A DNA stretch of 64,000 nucleotides, from NCBI GenBank assembly GCA_015680685.1, contig MNCI01029529.1:99215-163214 (forward strand), written 5' to 3'. Within the stretch, counting starts at the first letter, position 1, and each line of letters opens with the position of its first letter. A program made the translations under genes and the position numbers. The notes beneath the pieces are model-generated. The model was not told the DNA's origin, did no database searches, and saw nothing but the letters and a program-made list of their open reading frames with translations. This document shows positions 11,340-24,123 of this stretch, piece by piece. Origin of the DNA: Gnetum montanum. Lineage: Eukaryota; Streptophyta; Gnetopsida; Gnetales; Gnetaceae.

Positions 11340-13825
11340 TAATAAGTGTATTTTTTCTTGAGAACATCAATTTCCACATTTGCCATTGTAAGCTTTTGCT
11401 TATTGTCCTTGTGGTGCTTAAACTTAACCTTGTACAATAAGTACGAGTTGGCCACTTGCTACTCTAGTTCTAACTATGGCTATTCAATAGTCAACATAGC
11501 TAGATTTGCATATTAGATATTAGTAAGCTCCATATATTATATCATCTCCTCAATCTATAACTCCTTCATGTAGATTTCCACCTTATTATAGGAATCTATA
11601 CCATCAATGATAGGTTGCCAAACTTCTCTTCCTTGCTGGAGTTCTTAGAGGGTTTCATTTACTTTTACCTTCATCAATTGAAGATGTTTTTCATTAACAT
11701 CTTTCTATAGACCAACCTAATCTTTGTAATGATCCTTAACTCTCTCAAATTTAAGAGTCTTTGATTTCTAGGTGACTACCTCTATTGCAATCTTTTGGCG
11801 AAGGGCCTGAACCTCCTCCATAAGAGGTTTCTATTTTTAACTACTAATCTCCTTAGCTATATGTTTGCTCTGGCTAGTTGTTCCTACTATTGATAGATAA
11901 AGTTAGTCAACTATTGTTTATGCTCATCAACATTTCACTTGTGATGATTCTCTATAGTTAGTTGCACATTCTCCTAGTAGGTTAGATCCAAGGCCTTCTG
12001 AATTTTGTGCTAGGTAGCCTCTACCAAGGATTACTAGAACATCACTGTCTCCATTGCACCCTCAAACCCTTTTAGTTTGGTGTGAAGCTATTCAAGAGCT
12101 TCATCTTTTGTTAATGCTAGGTTGAGAAATGTAGGGTTGGTAATTTGGGCTTTTAATTTAACAACTTTAGCCATCAAGCATTCATTTAGCTTTTGAATGT
12201 TTCGAGTTTCCCTTCCAAGATAATCTTTTTGCCCCTTGCCTATAGCATCTCTAACTAGGTTATAGTAATATTATTCAGAAGATCAAAGACATCTAGAAGC
12301 AGTTTTTTGGTTTCCACTAGTTGTTCCAACAATTTTTCATACTATGTTGTGCTTAATCTATTGCTTATTGTCCCTGTGAACATCTACACATCTTTGAGTA
12401 TAGTAATGTCTAGTACTGACACCACAGGTGCATTGAGCATTTCAATAATTCTATTAGCAACCACCTCTGCTATTTTCTCCTACCCTTGGTGTTACATCAC
12501 TAGCACTGTTGCCCCCTTACCTTCCTCCAAGCTCACCAAGAAGGTTGCAACATTTTTAGAAATTTCTAGGAGTGGTTGCTATTTTGCAAGAGATACCATG
12601 ACCTCTCTAGTGCTAGGATTTGCCCTTGTGGACAACTATGTTCATTGGGCCAAGAAAAGGGATCCACCTCCTTCCATTAGACTAACTATTTAGGCCACCT
12701 CATTTAGTTGACTCATCATTGGCTAGTACATAGATGGGTCCCCACCACTCGTTCTTACTTATTGCTCTTGTTCGCTTAAGAGCCATTCTTAGTATTCATG
12801 TAACCATTGGATGTTGCAGTCCAACATACTTGTTTGGATGGTAGGTGAAGTGGAGGTGGTGGCTATTGCTCTTCTTCTTGAATGATTGTTGCAAGTATTT
12901 TATCTTTCATCATCTCTACACAATTAGTGGTTAGAGCATGCTTGATAGCATTATTTGCATAATAGAATATCCCTCCCCTCTAATAGAGTTTTTTGATGAG
13001 GCATGGAAAGGAAAGTGCCTTCCTTCCACATTCATTCTCTTTCAACCACTTCTCTATCTCCAGATAGATCAATTGTGGAAGGTTGACATGGAATCTCCCA
13101 CTCAAAGCAATGCACACACAAGCAAAAAAGGTTGTGATCATGTTGGACCTCATTGTGGGGTTTAGGTGAAAGGTTGTAATCTTGTAGTGAATTCTTTTTG
13201 CCAATGTAAGCACACCGTACTCCTTACAATTAACACCATAGCACTACTACATCCATTCCTTTTTTATGCTGGGGTCCACCTACATTTAAATCTCAATGAG
13301 ATTGGTCCTAGTTTCTAGCAACCCAAGCAATTTAGACACTGAGTAGCACACTTTGATGTCCTTGATTTTGACTATTAAACTATCATACCTATTGTTCCAA
13401 AATAAGAATGTCTCTCCCATGTATAACTTCCCATTGGAAGTGATAATTGGCCACATAGGAGAGGTCTTTAGTTGGTCCTATACTTCTTTAGGTGGTTGCT
13501 CTAGGAAAGAGCCAAAGTTTAACTCTAAGAGCACTAATTTTTGGACCTCCCTAGATATTTGAGTTAGGTAGGACTCTATCAAAGTTACCTCAAGGTTTGC
13601 TTGCTAACCTAGTCCCTCATCTTGGTGGGAATGTTCTGATGCTGCTGTTGGTTCTAGAATATGACAGATAGATTCCACTTTGGCCTATTTCTTAAGAGGA
13701 GGGCTCATGGCTTGGGTTGCAAGTCGTTCTTCCTGGGCTTGTTCTTAGCCCCTCCTTATTCTTGGACATTTCTCTCTTGGTTGAGATGGTTCTCCTTCTT
13801 GTGTGTATTTGCCTTTTAATGCCAT
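11340..13825 (-). pseudogene. env-like ORF A (copy 2), coiled-coil-rich, truncated at its 3' end
   Basis: Start ATG at 13825-13823 gives MALKGKYTQEGEPSQPREK, which aligns with the starts of ORF C (48775) and the copy 4 remnant (59389). Then follow a globular part with LELNFGSFLEQPPKEV and SPMWPIITSNGKLYMGETF, a segment ending ALSFPCLIKKLY that resembles the 'putative plant transposon protein' domain found in plant gypsy elements, a Gln/Pro linker, and a long Leu/Glu/Lys-rich region with heptad character (EKLLEQLVETKKLLLDVF). Many TAG stops replace Gln or Trp. It sits in the env-like position of Athila elements but I see no convincing signal peptide or membrane anchor. It breaks off near 11340 against the opposite-strand spacer. 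Confidence 0.65.
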
Positions 13826-15945
13826 CTATGGTCATAACACATCCATGGATTAGCAAATATAACATGTAACTTTGAATATTTGAATATCATATCTCATCAA
13901 TTAGTTACACTTAGCTAAGGTTGGACCATGGAAGATTGATTATTTTATTCTTATTTTATTAATTAATTTTCATTATAAGTGTCATCATAGCTCATTGGAG
14001 GAGTTTAACTTCTATAATTTGGTATTTAAATGTTGATTTCTTTGTTAAATCTTTGTGGGAGTAAGAAAGATGGCAAAAATGTTTTTGTCAAAAATGGCAC
14101 ATTTGTGGCTCCCATGATTAAGAGCTTACCTTCGGTAGCTACAGGGTCAAAGAACAGAGTGATTTGGAGAAATGGTTAGAAAGTTATAGGCTCTAGAGGT
14201 TCTAGGCTTTAAAAATTTGAAAAAAATCTTTGGTGTTTGTGAGAAAATGTGAACATTTCTAAGGGATCATGCATATTTATACTATTTTTGTATTACGTCA
14301 AGGGGGCTATGTATATGGAGCCTCAAATATGAATGGACTCCATTGATAGGGCCCTATTTACGAGATCTATAAACAAAATTTTCAAATGTGAATATCTTGA
14401 AAAATACAAAGAATTTTTGAATGAATTTGGAGTCCATGGAGTTCTATAAAAGCCAAGAATATGATGAAATCGTTGAAGAGGGTCTTTGAAAGGTCAAAAA
14501 TTAAAAATTTTGATGGAGAATGTGTGCATTGTACAACATATGTAAAGGAGCACATGGTTAGATGCAAAAAATGGATATACGAAAGATTCTAATTGCAAGA
14601 ATGCCTAAGGATAAGGTGCTTAATGAACCCAACCAAGAGATATGCAAGTGGGTCCTTCGCATAGCAAGCACATGCCTTGTTTGCCCTTACATAACCTCAA
14701 CCTAAGGAGTCCATGAACCCCATAGGTGATTAATATTTGATGGAAGTTAAGGACCAAAACCCAAAAGATTCTACCAAAGAATTCAAGTACATTAGACAAA
14801 GAAACCAAATTAAGAACATGGACACTAGCAGTGAGATGAGTCACAAGTAGCATAAATGGATGATGAAGAAGGTAAAATGGAATTCCAAATTAAAGTCATA
14901 AGAAGTCCCTTATTGGATTTGTGTTTAAATGACCTAAGAAGATACATCCTTAGTCCATACTAAAACCAACCACTTTTAGTGACTTTGCATTGTCACTCTA
15001 AGATCAATCCATCTCCTCAAGACACAAGAGTGCTCCCACAGAACCACCACTACTTCATAAAAAAAAGAAAAGAAAAGTAGTAATAAAGAGAGGACCTTAG
15101 TTAGAGGGGACCTTCAGGCATGGGCAACATGCCTTTCTAGTCCCATAACTAGTGCTTGTAGCTCGTCTATTTGTCTAAGGGATGTGCTTTAAATTTCCAT
15201 CATGTTTTTATTATAGTTTGTTTTGTTGTTCTATTTTATTTTTATTTTCTATTTTTCTTTTTGGATGGAAGCCACACCATGCAAAGACTTTATTCAGCTT
15301 CTTATTATTGGACGACACGCAACAATAAGAAGTTTATGAAAACACTCATGCACCCGAGCAAGTAGAAGAGTACAAAGAGTATTGAGTTCCCTTGAGGTTA
15401 CATCCTATGCAAACCTTTGAATCCTTCCTAATTTTGGAAACTACTAAGGTTATAAATTTATTCAAAGTTTATTTAATGAAAAGGAACCTTAAACTTCCAA
15501 AATAAGGAAAACTATATAGTTTTTGGATGGGTAGATGTTGTGGACTCATTGCCTATTCCATGAAAAAGAAATTGTGTCTTAGCCATTGATACAAAATTTA
15601 AAATAAAAACTAGACTTTAGCAAACAAAACATTAAGCACAAACCACCATTAGTAACAGCTACAGTACCATTGTGTCCAATTGGCACAAAGAACGTTTATT
15701 AATAAAAATTAGAAAATCACACTAAAATAAAGTAAAATATATAAGAAAGCATAAAATACTTAAGAAATATTTAAATGTGATAATGATGATGTAAAGTAAA
15801 AATGGTGTAAAATAGGAAGAAGTTTTAAAATCAAAAATGTGTAAAATAAATAATTTGCAAAGACAAAAATGTGTAAAACAAAAAATAGAGAAACTATGGA
15901 CCCACATATATGATTAGCATGGATGTCCATCTCCCCCATGACTAA
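13826..15945 (-). other. Post-integrase spacer of copy 2
   Basis: Noncoding stretch between integrase (right) and env-like ORF A (left). On the minus strand it opens with a purine-rich CATGGGGGAGATGG-type sequence (about 15925-15945), then T-rich tracts with TTTGTTTTACACATTTTTG, the hairpin at 15195-15270, and the motif GGCATGTTGCCCATGCCTG near 15115. It is colinear with the spacers of copies 1b and 4, and partly with those of copies 1 and 3. No coding potential beyond chance frames. Confidence 0.6.
15195..15270 (-). other. Conserved spacer hairpin, copy 2
   Basis: TTCCATC (15195-15201) pairs with GATGGAA (15264-15270). Compared with copy 1b (TTCTCAC/GTGAGAA) several stem positions differ, yet pairing is kept on both arms. 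Confidence 0.5.
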
Positions 15946-16990
15946 GTTGGAAGGAGGAGATCTAAAAAATTGAGCCCATCCGTTGAGGTATTTGTTGCAC
16001 TGGCTTGCTTAGGCTTGTGAAAATGTTTTATCTGTTGGACATTGACCAACTACTTTTTGTTTGGGCTTTCAGGTTTGCATATGATCATGGCCCTAAAAGT
16101 AAAGGTTTCATCAATTATATAAGGCCCTTCCCACAATGTTTAGAATTTTTTTTTAAGGTACATGTGTGGGATTCTAGTAGAGAACCTTATCTCCCTTTTG
16201 AAATTTTACTTTCCATATTCGAAGATCATGATATCATTTGTTAAATGCTTTGTGCACTTCATTCTAGGATAGGGCTACCAATCAATTTTTATCTAGCACA
16301 TTTAGGTTGATCAATCTTTCTTTTTATGCTAGAATATGATCAAGATCTAGGTTACAGGCTGTTGAGAATGTATGGATTTTGGATTGAATTGGAAGCATTG
16401 GAATTTTTCCGTACACTAAATCATATGGAGAGTAGCTAATAGAGAGTTTCCATGTTGAGTGGTAGGACCAAAGGGCATCATTAAGTTTTGTGCTCTAGTA
16501 TCTCCTATATTTGCTAATAGTTCTTATTAGAATTTATGTGATCTCCCTATTAGTTATCTTTGGTTCACCATTGGCTTGGGGGTGATGGGGTGTTATTAAT
16601 TTATGTTCAACCCCCAAGCGTTACATGAGTTTTCAAAAGGTGGCACCTGTAAAATGGGTTCCATTGTTAGAAATCAACACACATGGCACCCCAAATCTAT
16701 TAACAACATTTTGTTGTATAAATTAAGTAGCAGTGGATGATGTATAATTGATGATAGCTACTACTTCTACCCATTTGGTATAGTAGTTAATGATGACGAT
16801 TATATATGCCTTCCTATTGGACATGGATGTGATGGGACCCATGAAATCTATGCCTCATATGTCAAAGGGTTCCAGTGGTTGAACCCACTGTTGAGGATCC
16901 TCTATTCTTGCAATCATCCCACCATCTCATTGGTAGTGCTCATAGGATTATATAAATTAGTGGGCATCCCTAATTAGTATTAGCAATCTC
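15946..16990 (-). pseudogene. Integrase of copy 2
   Basis: The minus strand translates, with scattered stops, to [16 protein letters not shown] (first catalytic Asp kept), GTHFTGATF with SNNGTHF in place of LDNGTHF (second Asp replaced by Asn), HHPQANGEPKITNREI (Glu region altered), SPYDLVYGK, and GDKVLY.NPTHVP with LWEGPYIID at the C-terminus. The zinc-binding region upstream is lost together with RT and RNase H. It is followed by the spacer. This is a clearly inactive relic. Confidence 0.75.
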
Positions 16991-17057
16991 AGGAATCTCT
17001 CCTTTTTAAAATTCTCAGGAATCTCCAACTCTTCCCAATTAGTATTAGCAATTTCAT
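16975..17057. repeat. Short duplication at the pol deletion junction of copy 2
   Basis: AATTAGTATTAGCAAT followed by CTCAGGAATCTC-type sequence occurs twice within about 80 bases. It lies exactly where protease downstream sequence meets integrase, so it probably marks repair at the deletion that removed RT and RNase H. Confidence 0.5.
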
Positions 17058-17745
17058 CATTAGAGAGTTGGTGATGACCTTGCTCTAGTTCATTCATGCC
17101 TGCAACATAAGTGCATGTTAGGCTCCAGTAGGTTCCATGCACATTGTGCTACTGTCAAAATCAATGGTCAACCACTAGATGCCCTCTTGTTTTATGGTTA
17201 CTACATATAGACACCTTTAAAAATTTTCCTCATGTGCACACTACTTGCATGTAGATGTAGATACTTATTTCATGTACTAGAGTTTTTGCACACAATTACA
17301 CCCTATATTGCTATACGCAATGCATGGAACTTGTCTCTTCTCAATCTTTCCAAATGCATATCTTTAATGTCCATTCTTACATCAATAATGTTTAACCATG
17401 CCCTTCCCATAATGATTGGGAAGTCCCCCTTATAGTTCTCAACATTGATTACTAGAAAATTAGTAGGATAAGACCACCCATAAATAGTGGTCACAATGTC
17501 TTCGACTAGTTCCAATGGAATAGTGATGGACTAGTTTGTCAATTCTAATCTGATATTGCTTTTCTTAAGAGAAGGTAGGTTCTAGGAAGTATACATCTCA
17601 TGAGATATCAAGTTCACATTTGAATCAAAATCAAAAGGAGCTTTACATGGTTCATTCTTAGCAATTTGGAAATAGATGAGGGGACTACTAGGATCAGCTA
17701 ATTTTCTAGAAAGGTTTCCAACCCATATCTAATCAGATATGACAT
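17058..17745 (-). pseudogene. Aspartic protease region of copy 2
   Basis: Minus-strand translation gives ALLDSSSGVNLIS-equivalent PFDFDSNVNLIS (active-site triplet lost), ELVEDIVTTIYGWSYPTNFLV and IIMGRAWLNIIDV, each aligning with the copy 1 protease. A 70-codon open frame covers 17515-17303. The expected RT does not follow; instead integrase starts within 100-200 bases. Confidence 0.7.
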
Positions 17746-20192
17746 GGGTGAGCATAACAATATAGATTTTTTGCTACATTTGATTTGAAGGGGACCTATT
17801 GGAATGGTTTGTAGTGGATGAGACAAGAGTAGGGTGACTAGTCACCTAAGTTTATGAAGGCTTATTAGGACTGTTGATTTAGAAGAATGATCTTTCATGA
17901 GCATGAGATTCTGAACCACTTGGTTGATGAGCTAGTTGTAGATTGACAATCCTAGTAGCATTGCATTATTCTACTTGGGCCAGAAGTTCACCTTCCATGG
18001 ATGGATCATATGGTAATTATGTTAAGGGTGGAGGAATAGGTGTAGAAGTAGGAGAAGGATAAGGATAAAATGTGGCATCTCTCCTAGAATATGGAAAATG
18101 AGCTTTATAGTATTTGAGAGGGTTGTAGTGATGTTGGAAAGGAGAGACATGAGTGAAAGAGTCATGTGGAGATAGGTGCTGTTGAACATGACATCCTTAT
18201 TAATCTAGTTTCTTGTAAGGGTACTACTACCTTGGTGGTGGAACCCCCCACAACTATGGTGGGTGCCACTATTGATATTTTTCATACAGTTGTAGTGGAG
18301 TTCTACTTTGATAATATTATTACTGTTGATGGAACTACTTGAGATTTCCTTGAGGATAAGGCAATCTTCTAGGTGTTTGCCTTTTTGCTAGTTGTGGATT
18401 TAGAGCATACACCCCAGACTCCTATAGGTATGATATGATGGAGCAACATCCCTTAGGATGCTTGTATTGGTAGATGTCACACCCACCATCATCATCTAAT
18501 TCAATTTCTACAACTTCATTTTTAGTAGCAATCTTGCCCTTACCCCTTTGGTAGGCACATTCAGCTTCTTTTCGCCTCCTACAGTTACAATCACTACTTT
18601 GCTCTCTTAATTCTTTGGTGATTTTTAGAGCAGTTTGGAATTTTTCATTTAATGAATCCCACGGGTTATCCACCTTGGCTAAAATTTTATATATATAGTT
18701 TTAGGTCTTTTTTTTATGACTTCATTAAGTGGTGAGTCCTCCTCACTATTGCAAAATCAGACCTTCCTCTTTTTGATGGAAGAATCCCTGTTATATTCCT
18801 CTACATTTTCATATTTTTTCAACTCTCTTTCTTCTTTTGCTACCTACTTAATTAGCCTTTGAATCTAATGGGCTCTGAGTTCTGATAATCTCCCTTGGAC
18901 ATAGACCCCAAGAATTCTTCTCATTTCTGATCTAAGTCCATCTATGATATGACAAAGTTTTTCCTACTGAGAATAACCATGGCTAGGGCATTAGTGTATG
19001 AGAGAATAGTATCTATCCATGGTGGAATCCAAGGGTTCATGGTTTCCTTGCTTCCATTCTTAGATCTACCTTCTAAGATTAGACACTCTATAGTATGTTT
19101 GATACTTATCGTTAAATAACTCTCACATTATACTCCACCTGTGGATAGATTCTAACTCCAAGGATTGGTACTAGGTTTCTACTTCCTTGATGAGTGTCCT
19201 AGGAAATAGCTTTAATTTTTGCCAATTTTTTTCAATATTTTGTAAGGCATAGTCATTGTGAAAAGCTTGAAGATGTGTTTGTGTATTAGAGTTATATCCC
19301 CTTTCAAATCTAGGAATATTATTCATATCAAGTTGTCTGATTCAACTACTTTTCACATGCCATGTTGGAATTTTTACAAATTTTGCAATATTTAACATGC
19401 TTCGAGTTGCCAATAAAGGCTCATCATCATCATTATGTTAATGATATCCTCTGCTACCCCTTCGACCATGGTGGACCTAGCGATCATCATTATGTCCCAT
19501 TGTTCACCTCCATCATGGTTGTTCTTTTAGTGGCATTTGTTGGAACTAGAAGAGGAAGAAAATATGCAGATGAAGAGGATGAAGAGTGAGGAGGACTACC
19601 ACCACCATGATGTCTACAAACTCCTCTTTGGTTTTCATGGCCATGTTCATCAGTTTTTTTATCCTCTTGACACTTCTCCAAGCCTCTTTCTTGACTACCA
19701 TTCTTACTTAAACCTAGATTATTGATATTGAAGTGCAGATTCAGGGTTGCACCCTCATCACCAATAATAAGGGGTGGAGAATCTTCATGTTGAGAGCCCC
19801 CAGAGGGAGGGTCCTCATTATTGTCTTAGTTAAGCAGGAAGAAGGGATTGGTAAACCATTTCCCTTCACAAGCTCATGATGCTTCTCAAGGTATCAATCT
19901 CTCTGATGTTGTGTTTCAATGGGATGGTAGTCCCAGTAGTGATAATCATGCATAATGTACTCCTCTTGAAGATCTTAGATGTCCAACCTCCTAATATTTT
20001 GAAGCAACATCATGAACATAGATCAATTAGGAGGCATTACAATGTTGCCCTTCATATCATGCCATTGTAGTTGTTCATCCTAATGTAGGATGAAGGTGAA
20101 GTCAGACACATACTCATCTAGATGAGTATACACCACCTTTCACTTTGAGGGACTAGTGGTTTAGTATCATCATGCCTATGAGAAGAAGACAT
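17746..20192 (-). pseudogene. gag of copy 2
   Basis: The start codon at 20192-20190 opens MSSSHRHDDTKPL, matching the copy 4 start MSSSHR at 54931. Downstream lie a His/Ser-rich stretch (19681-19490), the capsid region around 19330-18900, and a C-terminal block with CDIYQYKHPKGCC (the C-x2-C cluster has lost its second Cys) at about 18450. Many CAG-to-TAG and TGG-to-TAG changes and a few frame breaks. It is the same family as copy 1 but older by its stop density. Confidence 0.75.
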
Positions 20193-20323
20193 TTTGCAAT
20201 ACAAATAGGATATCAATATGCTTATGTGATTATATTATTTGCAAGAATGATTTTTGATCTTAGGGTTCATCCAACGATGTTAATGATGTTCACTGAACCT
20301 AGATAGCGCACATTTCAACAAAA

Positions 20324-20346
20324 GGAGTCCCTAACAATGGTGCTAA
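20324..20346 (-). other. Primer-binding site of copy 2
   Basis: Immediately after the LTR end (...CTCATCA) the minus strand reads TTAGCACCATTGTTAGGGA. This resembles TGGCGCCGTTGCCGGGGA, the tRNA-Asp-type primer site known from Athila elements, altered mainly by C-to-T and G-to-A changes. Copies 3 and 4 have the same site in other decayed forms. Confidence 0.65.
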
Positions 20347-21307
20347 TGATGAGCAATCAAGGTACCCCTACACCCAACCATAAGAATCATGAAGTGTTCA
20401 TGCGTGATCTAGTCAAATTCTACAGACTCTATGTCTTCCTATACACTAGTCTTCTAGGAAGTGAACTTTGCCCTAATAGTCATTTGTTGTCTTCCCAGTT
20501 ACACTTGTGATGCACAAAAATAAGGTTAAGTGTAATCCATGCATCTGATTTTTATTATTTTATGTTTTATGTTCTTAGTGCTTGAAATAGAGAAATGGAG
20601 TAATTTAATAACTAATTTAATTTAACTAATTAACTAATCTCTAACTGGTCCTAAAATAAGCATCCAATCACACTTTTTGTACACATCCTAAACCCACATA
20701 TCCACTATTAGGATTACCAAGCACTATGCTACTGGGCGAACCATGTAATAACACTACTGCGATTACCAAGCAAATACATGTTTATGCTCAAAGTGGTCGT
20801 ACTTATGTGTTTAATCCATTTAGCTTAATTAATTAAATAATCACTTGAAATCTAATTTAGCTTAATTAATTACATAATTAATTAAAATAATAAATGCACA
20901 AATGAATCTTTAATCTATTCCAAGTGCTACAAGGTTTAATCAAAAGGCTTGTCTTTATTACCATTCACACTGGTGTATTCAAGTACAACAATGCTCAAAT
21001 AAAGATCTATAAACTTTCTGACTCCTACTGCAGGCACTTACAGAAATATTTTAATTCTTAATTGAAAAAAGTGCAAGAGCTCTGCTACAACTAAGACTTG
21101 ACCTCCCATAAACATGGCTGATGAGCATGTATTTATAGATTTTATTGCAATGCTACGTCAATAAGGCCCCATAGATGTAGCAAATACTATGTTGACATGG
21201 CCCTATCGATGGGGCAACACCACATAGATGAGGCCACGTTGATGGGGCCTCATCAACGAGGCCATGTCAACAAGGATCCATCAACATGACACAATGATGA
21301 TTCATCA
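20347..21307 (-). repeat. 5' LTR of copy 2
   Basis: On the minus strand it starts TGATGAATCATCATTG and ends GATTGCTCATCA; about 961 bp. It contains TATAAATA (21130-21137) and, before that, a U3 region made of short degenerate repeats built from CATCAAC/GTTGATG. The 3' half aligns with the other LTRs (blocks around 20380 and 20700). Confidence 0.8.
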
Positions 21308-21600
21308 TATTAGTTGAACTATTTTGTTAAGAAAAAGCAAACATTATGAAATAGTGATACTAAAAGCAATATATTAATTGTACAATTTATAAGCATAAAT
21401 GTGAATGGGATATTATGATATGTTACCTTGCCATTGGAAACATTTGCATGTGACTTGGATGTTTTATGGAAGTCAATGGTTGAGTCAACATAGTAACCAT
21501 TATTGTATTTGTAATTTGTATACATGATAATACAAAAAGAATGAATGAATGGCTAAGACATGATAGTGATTTAGAAGAGTTTGTTGGCAAAGCCCTCTAA
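21308..21600. other. Unassigned AT-rich stretch
   Basis: It lies between the copy 2 LTR and the copia-type gag piece. I see no gene, LTR terminus or recognisable repeat in it. Confidence 0.4.
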
Positions 21601-22260
21601 GGAGGAGGAGGAGAAGAAGAAGGCTAATTTTTATGGGGATGAAGAAGATAGAAAAATAGAAAAAAGTGATGATGATCCTAGATGATGATCAATTTGAAAA
21701 TGCAGAGCGAAGGTATGACCTATTGTGTAAGGAACTTCTATGTTTTCAAAGTCTATGTATAAAGTTGAATAAACAAATAAAAACCAAGGATCAAGACATT
21801 TCTTCATTAAATATAATGATTTTAGATCTCATAAAATATATCTTAGACCTAAGGGCTAATAATAAAAAGCTGACCTTGTCTTATGAGTAAATTAATGAAG
21901 AACTTGTAGATGATAAACTTGTAAATGAGAGGTTTGACAAAGGAAAAGAATCCCTCTAGATATTTCTTGGGCAAGGAATAGGATGTTGTTCACAAGAAGA
22001 AGCATCTACACAAACTTCATCCCAACAAAAAGCTTCTTCAAAGATTAAAGTATCAATTAGTACTACATTCCAACCAAGAGCAACTTCAAGGTTTGATCAC
22101 TTTAACCACAATAGAAAGGTTAGATGTTATTATTGTAAGTGGTTTCGACATAAGCAATTGAATTGAAACTTAAAATATTATCACATCAACACCTAGTCAT
22201 ATCATAAGACTCCTTGGTCTTACCCAAATGCACCTAGAAAGGAAATCTTATAGGGTAAAA
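21600..22260 (+). pseudogene. Ty1/copia-type gag C-terminal fragment
   Basis: The plus strand encodes a coiled-coil segment with KIKTKDQDISSLNIMIL-like spacing and LRANNKKLTLSYEQINEEL, a Gly/Ser linker, and a zinc knuckle CYYCKWFRHKQLN(C) of the form C-x2-C-x4-H-x4-C, then YHKTPWSYPNAPRK. This arrangement (EKKDxEINSLN ... NEKLKLSYDxLNE ... CxxCxxxGHxxxxC) is that of copia gag proteins of the SIRE/Maximus type, not of the gypsy family around it. No copia pol is seen. The fragment ends where env-like ORF B begins. Confidence 0.55.
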
Positions 22261-22329
22261 AGGAATGCAGGGAAAATCAAAAGGGTAAAGAAAACAAAAA
22301 GATGTGGAGAATCAAGTGAAAATTTTACA

Positions 22330-23900
22330 GAAATTTCTTAAAAAGTTGTGACTTTCTCAGTGCACTTAGAGGAATGCAAGGGGGCTACTGTCCTAGTGAT
22401 GGAGGTGGTAACTGATTGAGTGGCAAAAGCACTCAACCTTCCTATGGTAGCCATGCCTAACATTATTTCACTTAAAGATGTGTAGGCTTCCACAAGAGTA
22501 GGAGGTGGAAGGCTTAGCGCAACCCAACACAAAGAGGTATTGGACTGACTAGTGGAAATCAGGCAATCACTTCCAAAGATCTTCAATCTCCTAGAAGAGA
22601 TCATTGCAATCTAGTCAAAACAACTAGAAACTAAGGGCAAGCTCATCATTGCCAATGCTCAACTTGAGGTATCCACCACCAAAAACTATCGGTTGGTTGC
22701 CGAGGTTGTGAAACTGAGAGCCCATCTTGTCGATCTTGTCATTCTCAGCTAAATCATCACAAGGGATGAAGCTTTCCTATAGCTTTAAAATAAACTTAAG
22801 AAAATTGAGAATGCCAAGGAGATGATGGTATTCGATGTGTCCTTATCAAAAGCTCTTGCTACCCATACCGATAAGGACTTTGTGCAAGTCTATAGGGTGA
22901 ACTTGGCCCTTACCAAAGACATTCATCACTTGCGTAATGTTGAGGAGAAAAAAAACCAAATGGTTGAATTTGTGAGATAATAGTAGAAGCAGCTCACTGA
23001 GGTAAACTTGGATTTGAGGATGTTAATAGCTAAAAACAAAAATCTATCTATGAAGGAAGTCTGGACACTTTGCTAGAAAATGGTCATCGAGGTAGTTGCT
23101 TAGAAAAATGAGGCCCTGAAGTTTGAAAGGGTGAAAATCATTATAGGGACCAAGTGGAGCACCTCAAGGAGGTGAATGAAAAAAAAATTCAATTGGCCAA
23201 GGTGAAGATGAACAAGGTCCTCCAGCAACTCCAATAAAGAGGTGATGTATGACAGCCAATATTTGATGGCTTGAATGCCTACAACAAAGCAAAGATTCTC
23301 TTAAAGGAGTTGTAGATAGAGCAAATGATAGAATACATGGAGCTCACAAACCTCTAACATGCAAACTTGGTAATGTTAACAATAAGAAGGTTAAGGACAG
23401 AACTAGAGAAGCAAGTGGCCAGCTTGTACCTCTTCTATGAGGCCAAGTTCAAGCATCATAAGGATACCAAGTAGAAGCTGAAAATAGCCAATGCCAAGCT
23501 TGAAGTTCTCAAGAGTTGTTTCACAAATCAATGATCAGTTGCTAAGAACCTAACTAGAAAATGAATGACTACCACAAATTGTAGAACTTGGTAAAGATGT
23601 TTGATGTTGAATGTAAATAATTCATAGTGTGATTTGTCAAAGTCAACGAGTTGTTCCTAGCAATGCCTTGTCTATGGAACATCCCTATACAAACCCACAA
23701 TGGTGAAGCCTTGTGGACTTTGTATGATCCACGGAGTAAGGAGGAGAATATTAAAGCATTGTTGGATGCTTTCCATTATCCACCAAAAGTAATAGTCGCA
23801 GTAGAACAGCCTCAACCTCTACTACCACCACCATGAGCACCGAAGCCTAGTGAAGGTCTTTCAACACCTCAGGAGCCTCCACCTCCTGGCACTGTTTGAT
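22330..23900 (+). pseudogene. env-like ORF B, C-terminal two thirds
   Basis: Begins within the ORF, at a segment reading LEECKGATVLVMEVV that matches LEEGKGATVLVM of ORF A and REGATVVVMQH of ORF D. A long Lys/Glu/Leu-rich region follows (LVEIRQSLPKIFNLLEEI, ETKGKLIIANAQLEV, with heptad spacing), and the C-terminus at 23651-23836 is open: LAMPCLWNIPIQTH, then a Pro-rich end. The N-terminal domain is missing and is replaced upstream by copia-type sequence. The ORF lies about 200 bases upstream of a polypurine tract and 3' LTR, which fixes its place in the element: after pol and just before the 3' LTR. Confidence 0.6.
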
Positions 23901-24110
23901 CTTTACTTTGTCTTCAGCAACCAAAGGGTTCCTAGTATCTTTTTGTAAGGGTGTCTAATTTTTTTGTCTAGAACACTCATTTTTTTCATTCCATATAATT
24001 CGACATCTAGAATAAGTCAATTAGAGTTAGTTAGTCAATAATCCCATACCTTTCTAATTTTGTAAGAAGCTTGATTCTACTTTTGTTCACTTGAGGATGA
24101 GTTTATTCTT

Positions 24111-24123
24111 AGTCGTGGAGGCA
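24111..24123 (+). other. Polypurine tract of element B
   Basis: GTCGTGGAGGCA directly precedes an LTR beginning TGATAAATCA. The preceding block, GTCAATAATCCCATACC, is shared with copies 1 and 4 at the same place. Confidence 0.65.

Noticed and set aside
22338-22604. 88-codon minus-strand open frame
   Set aside because: Antisense to ORF B, whose plus-strand frame aligns with three relatives.
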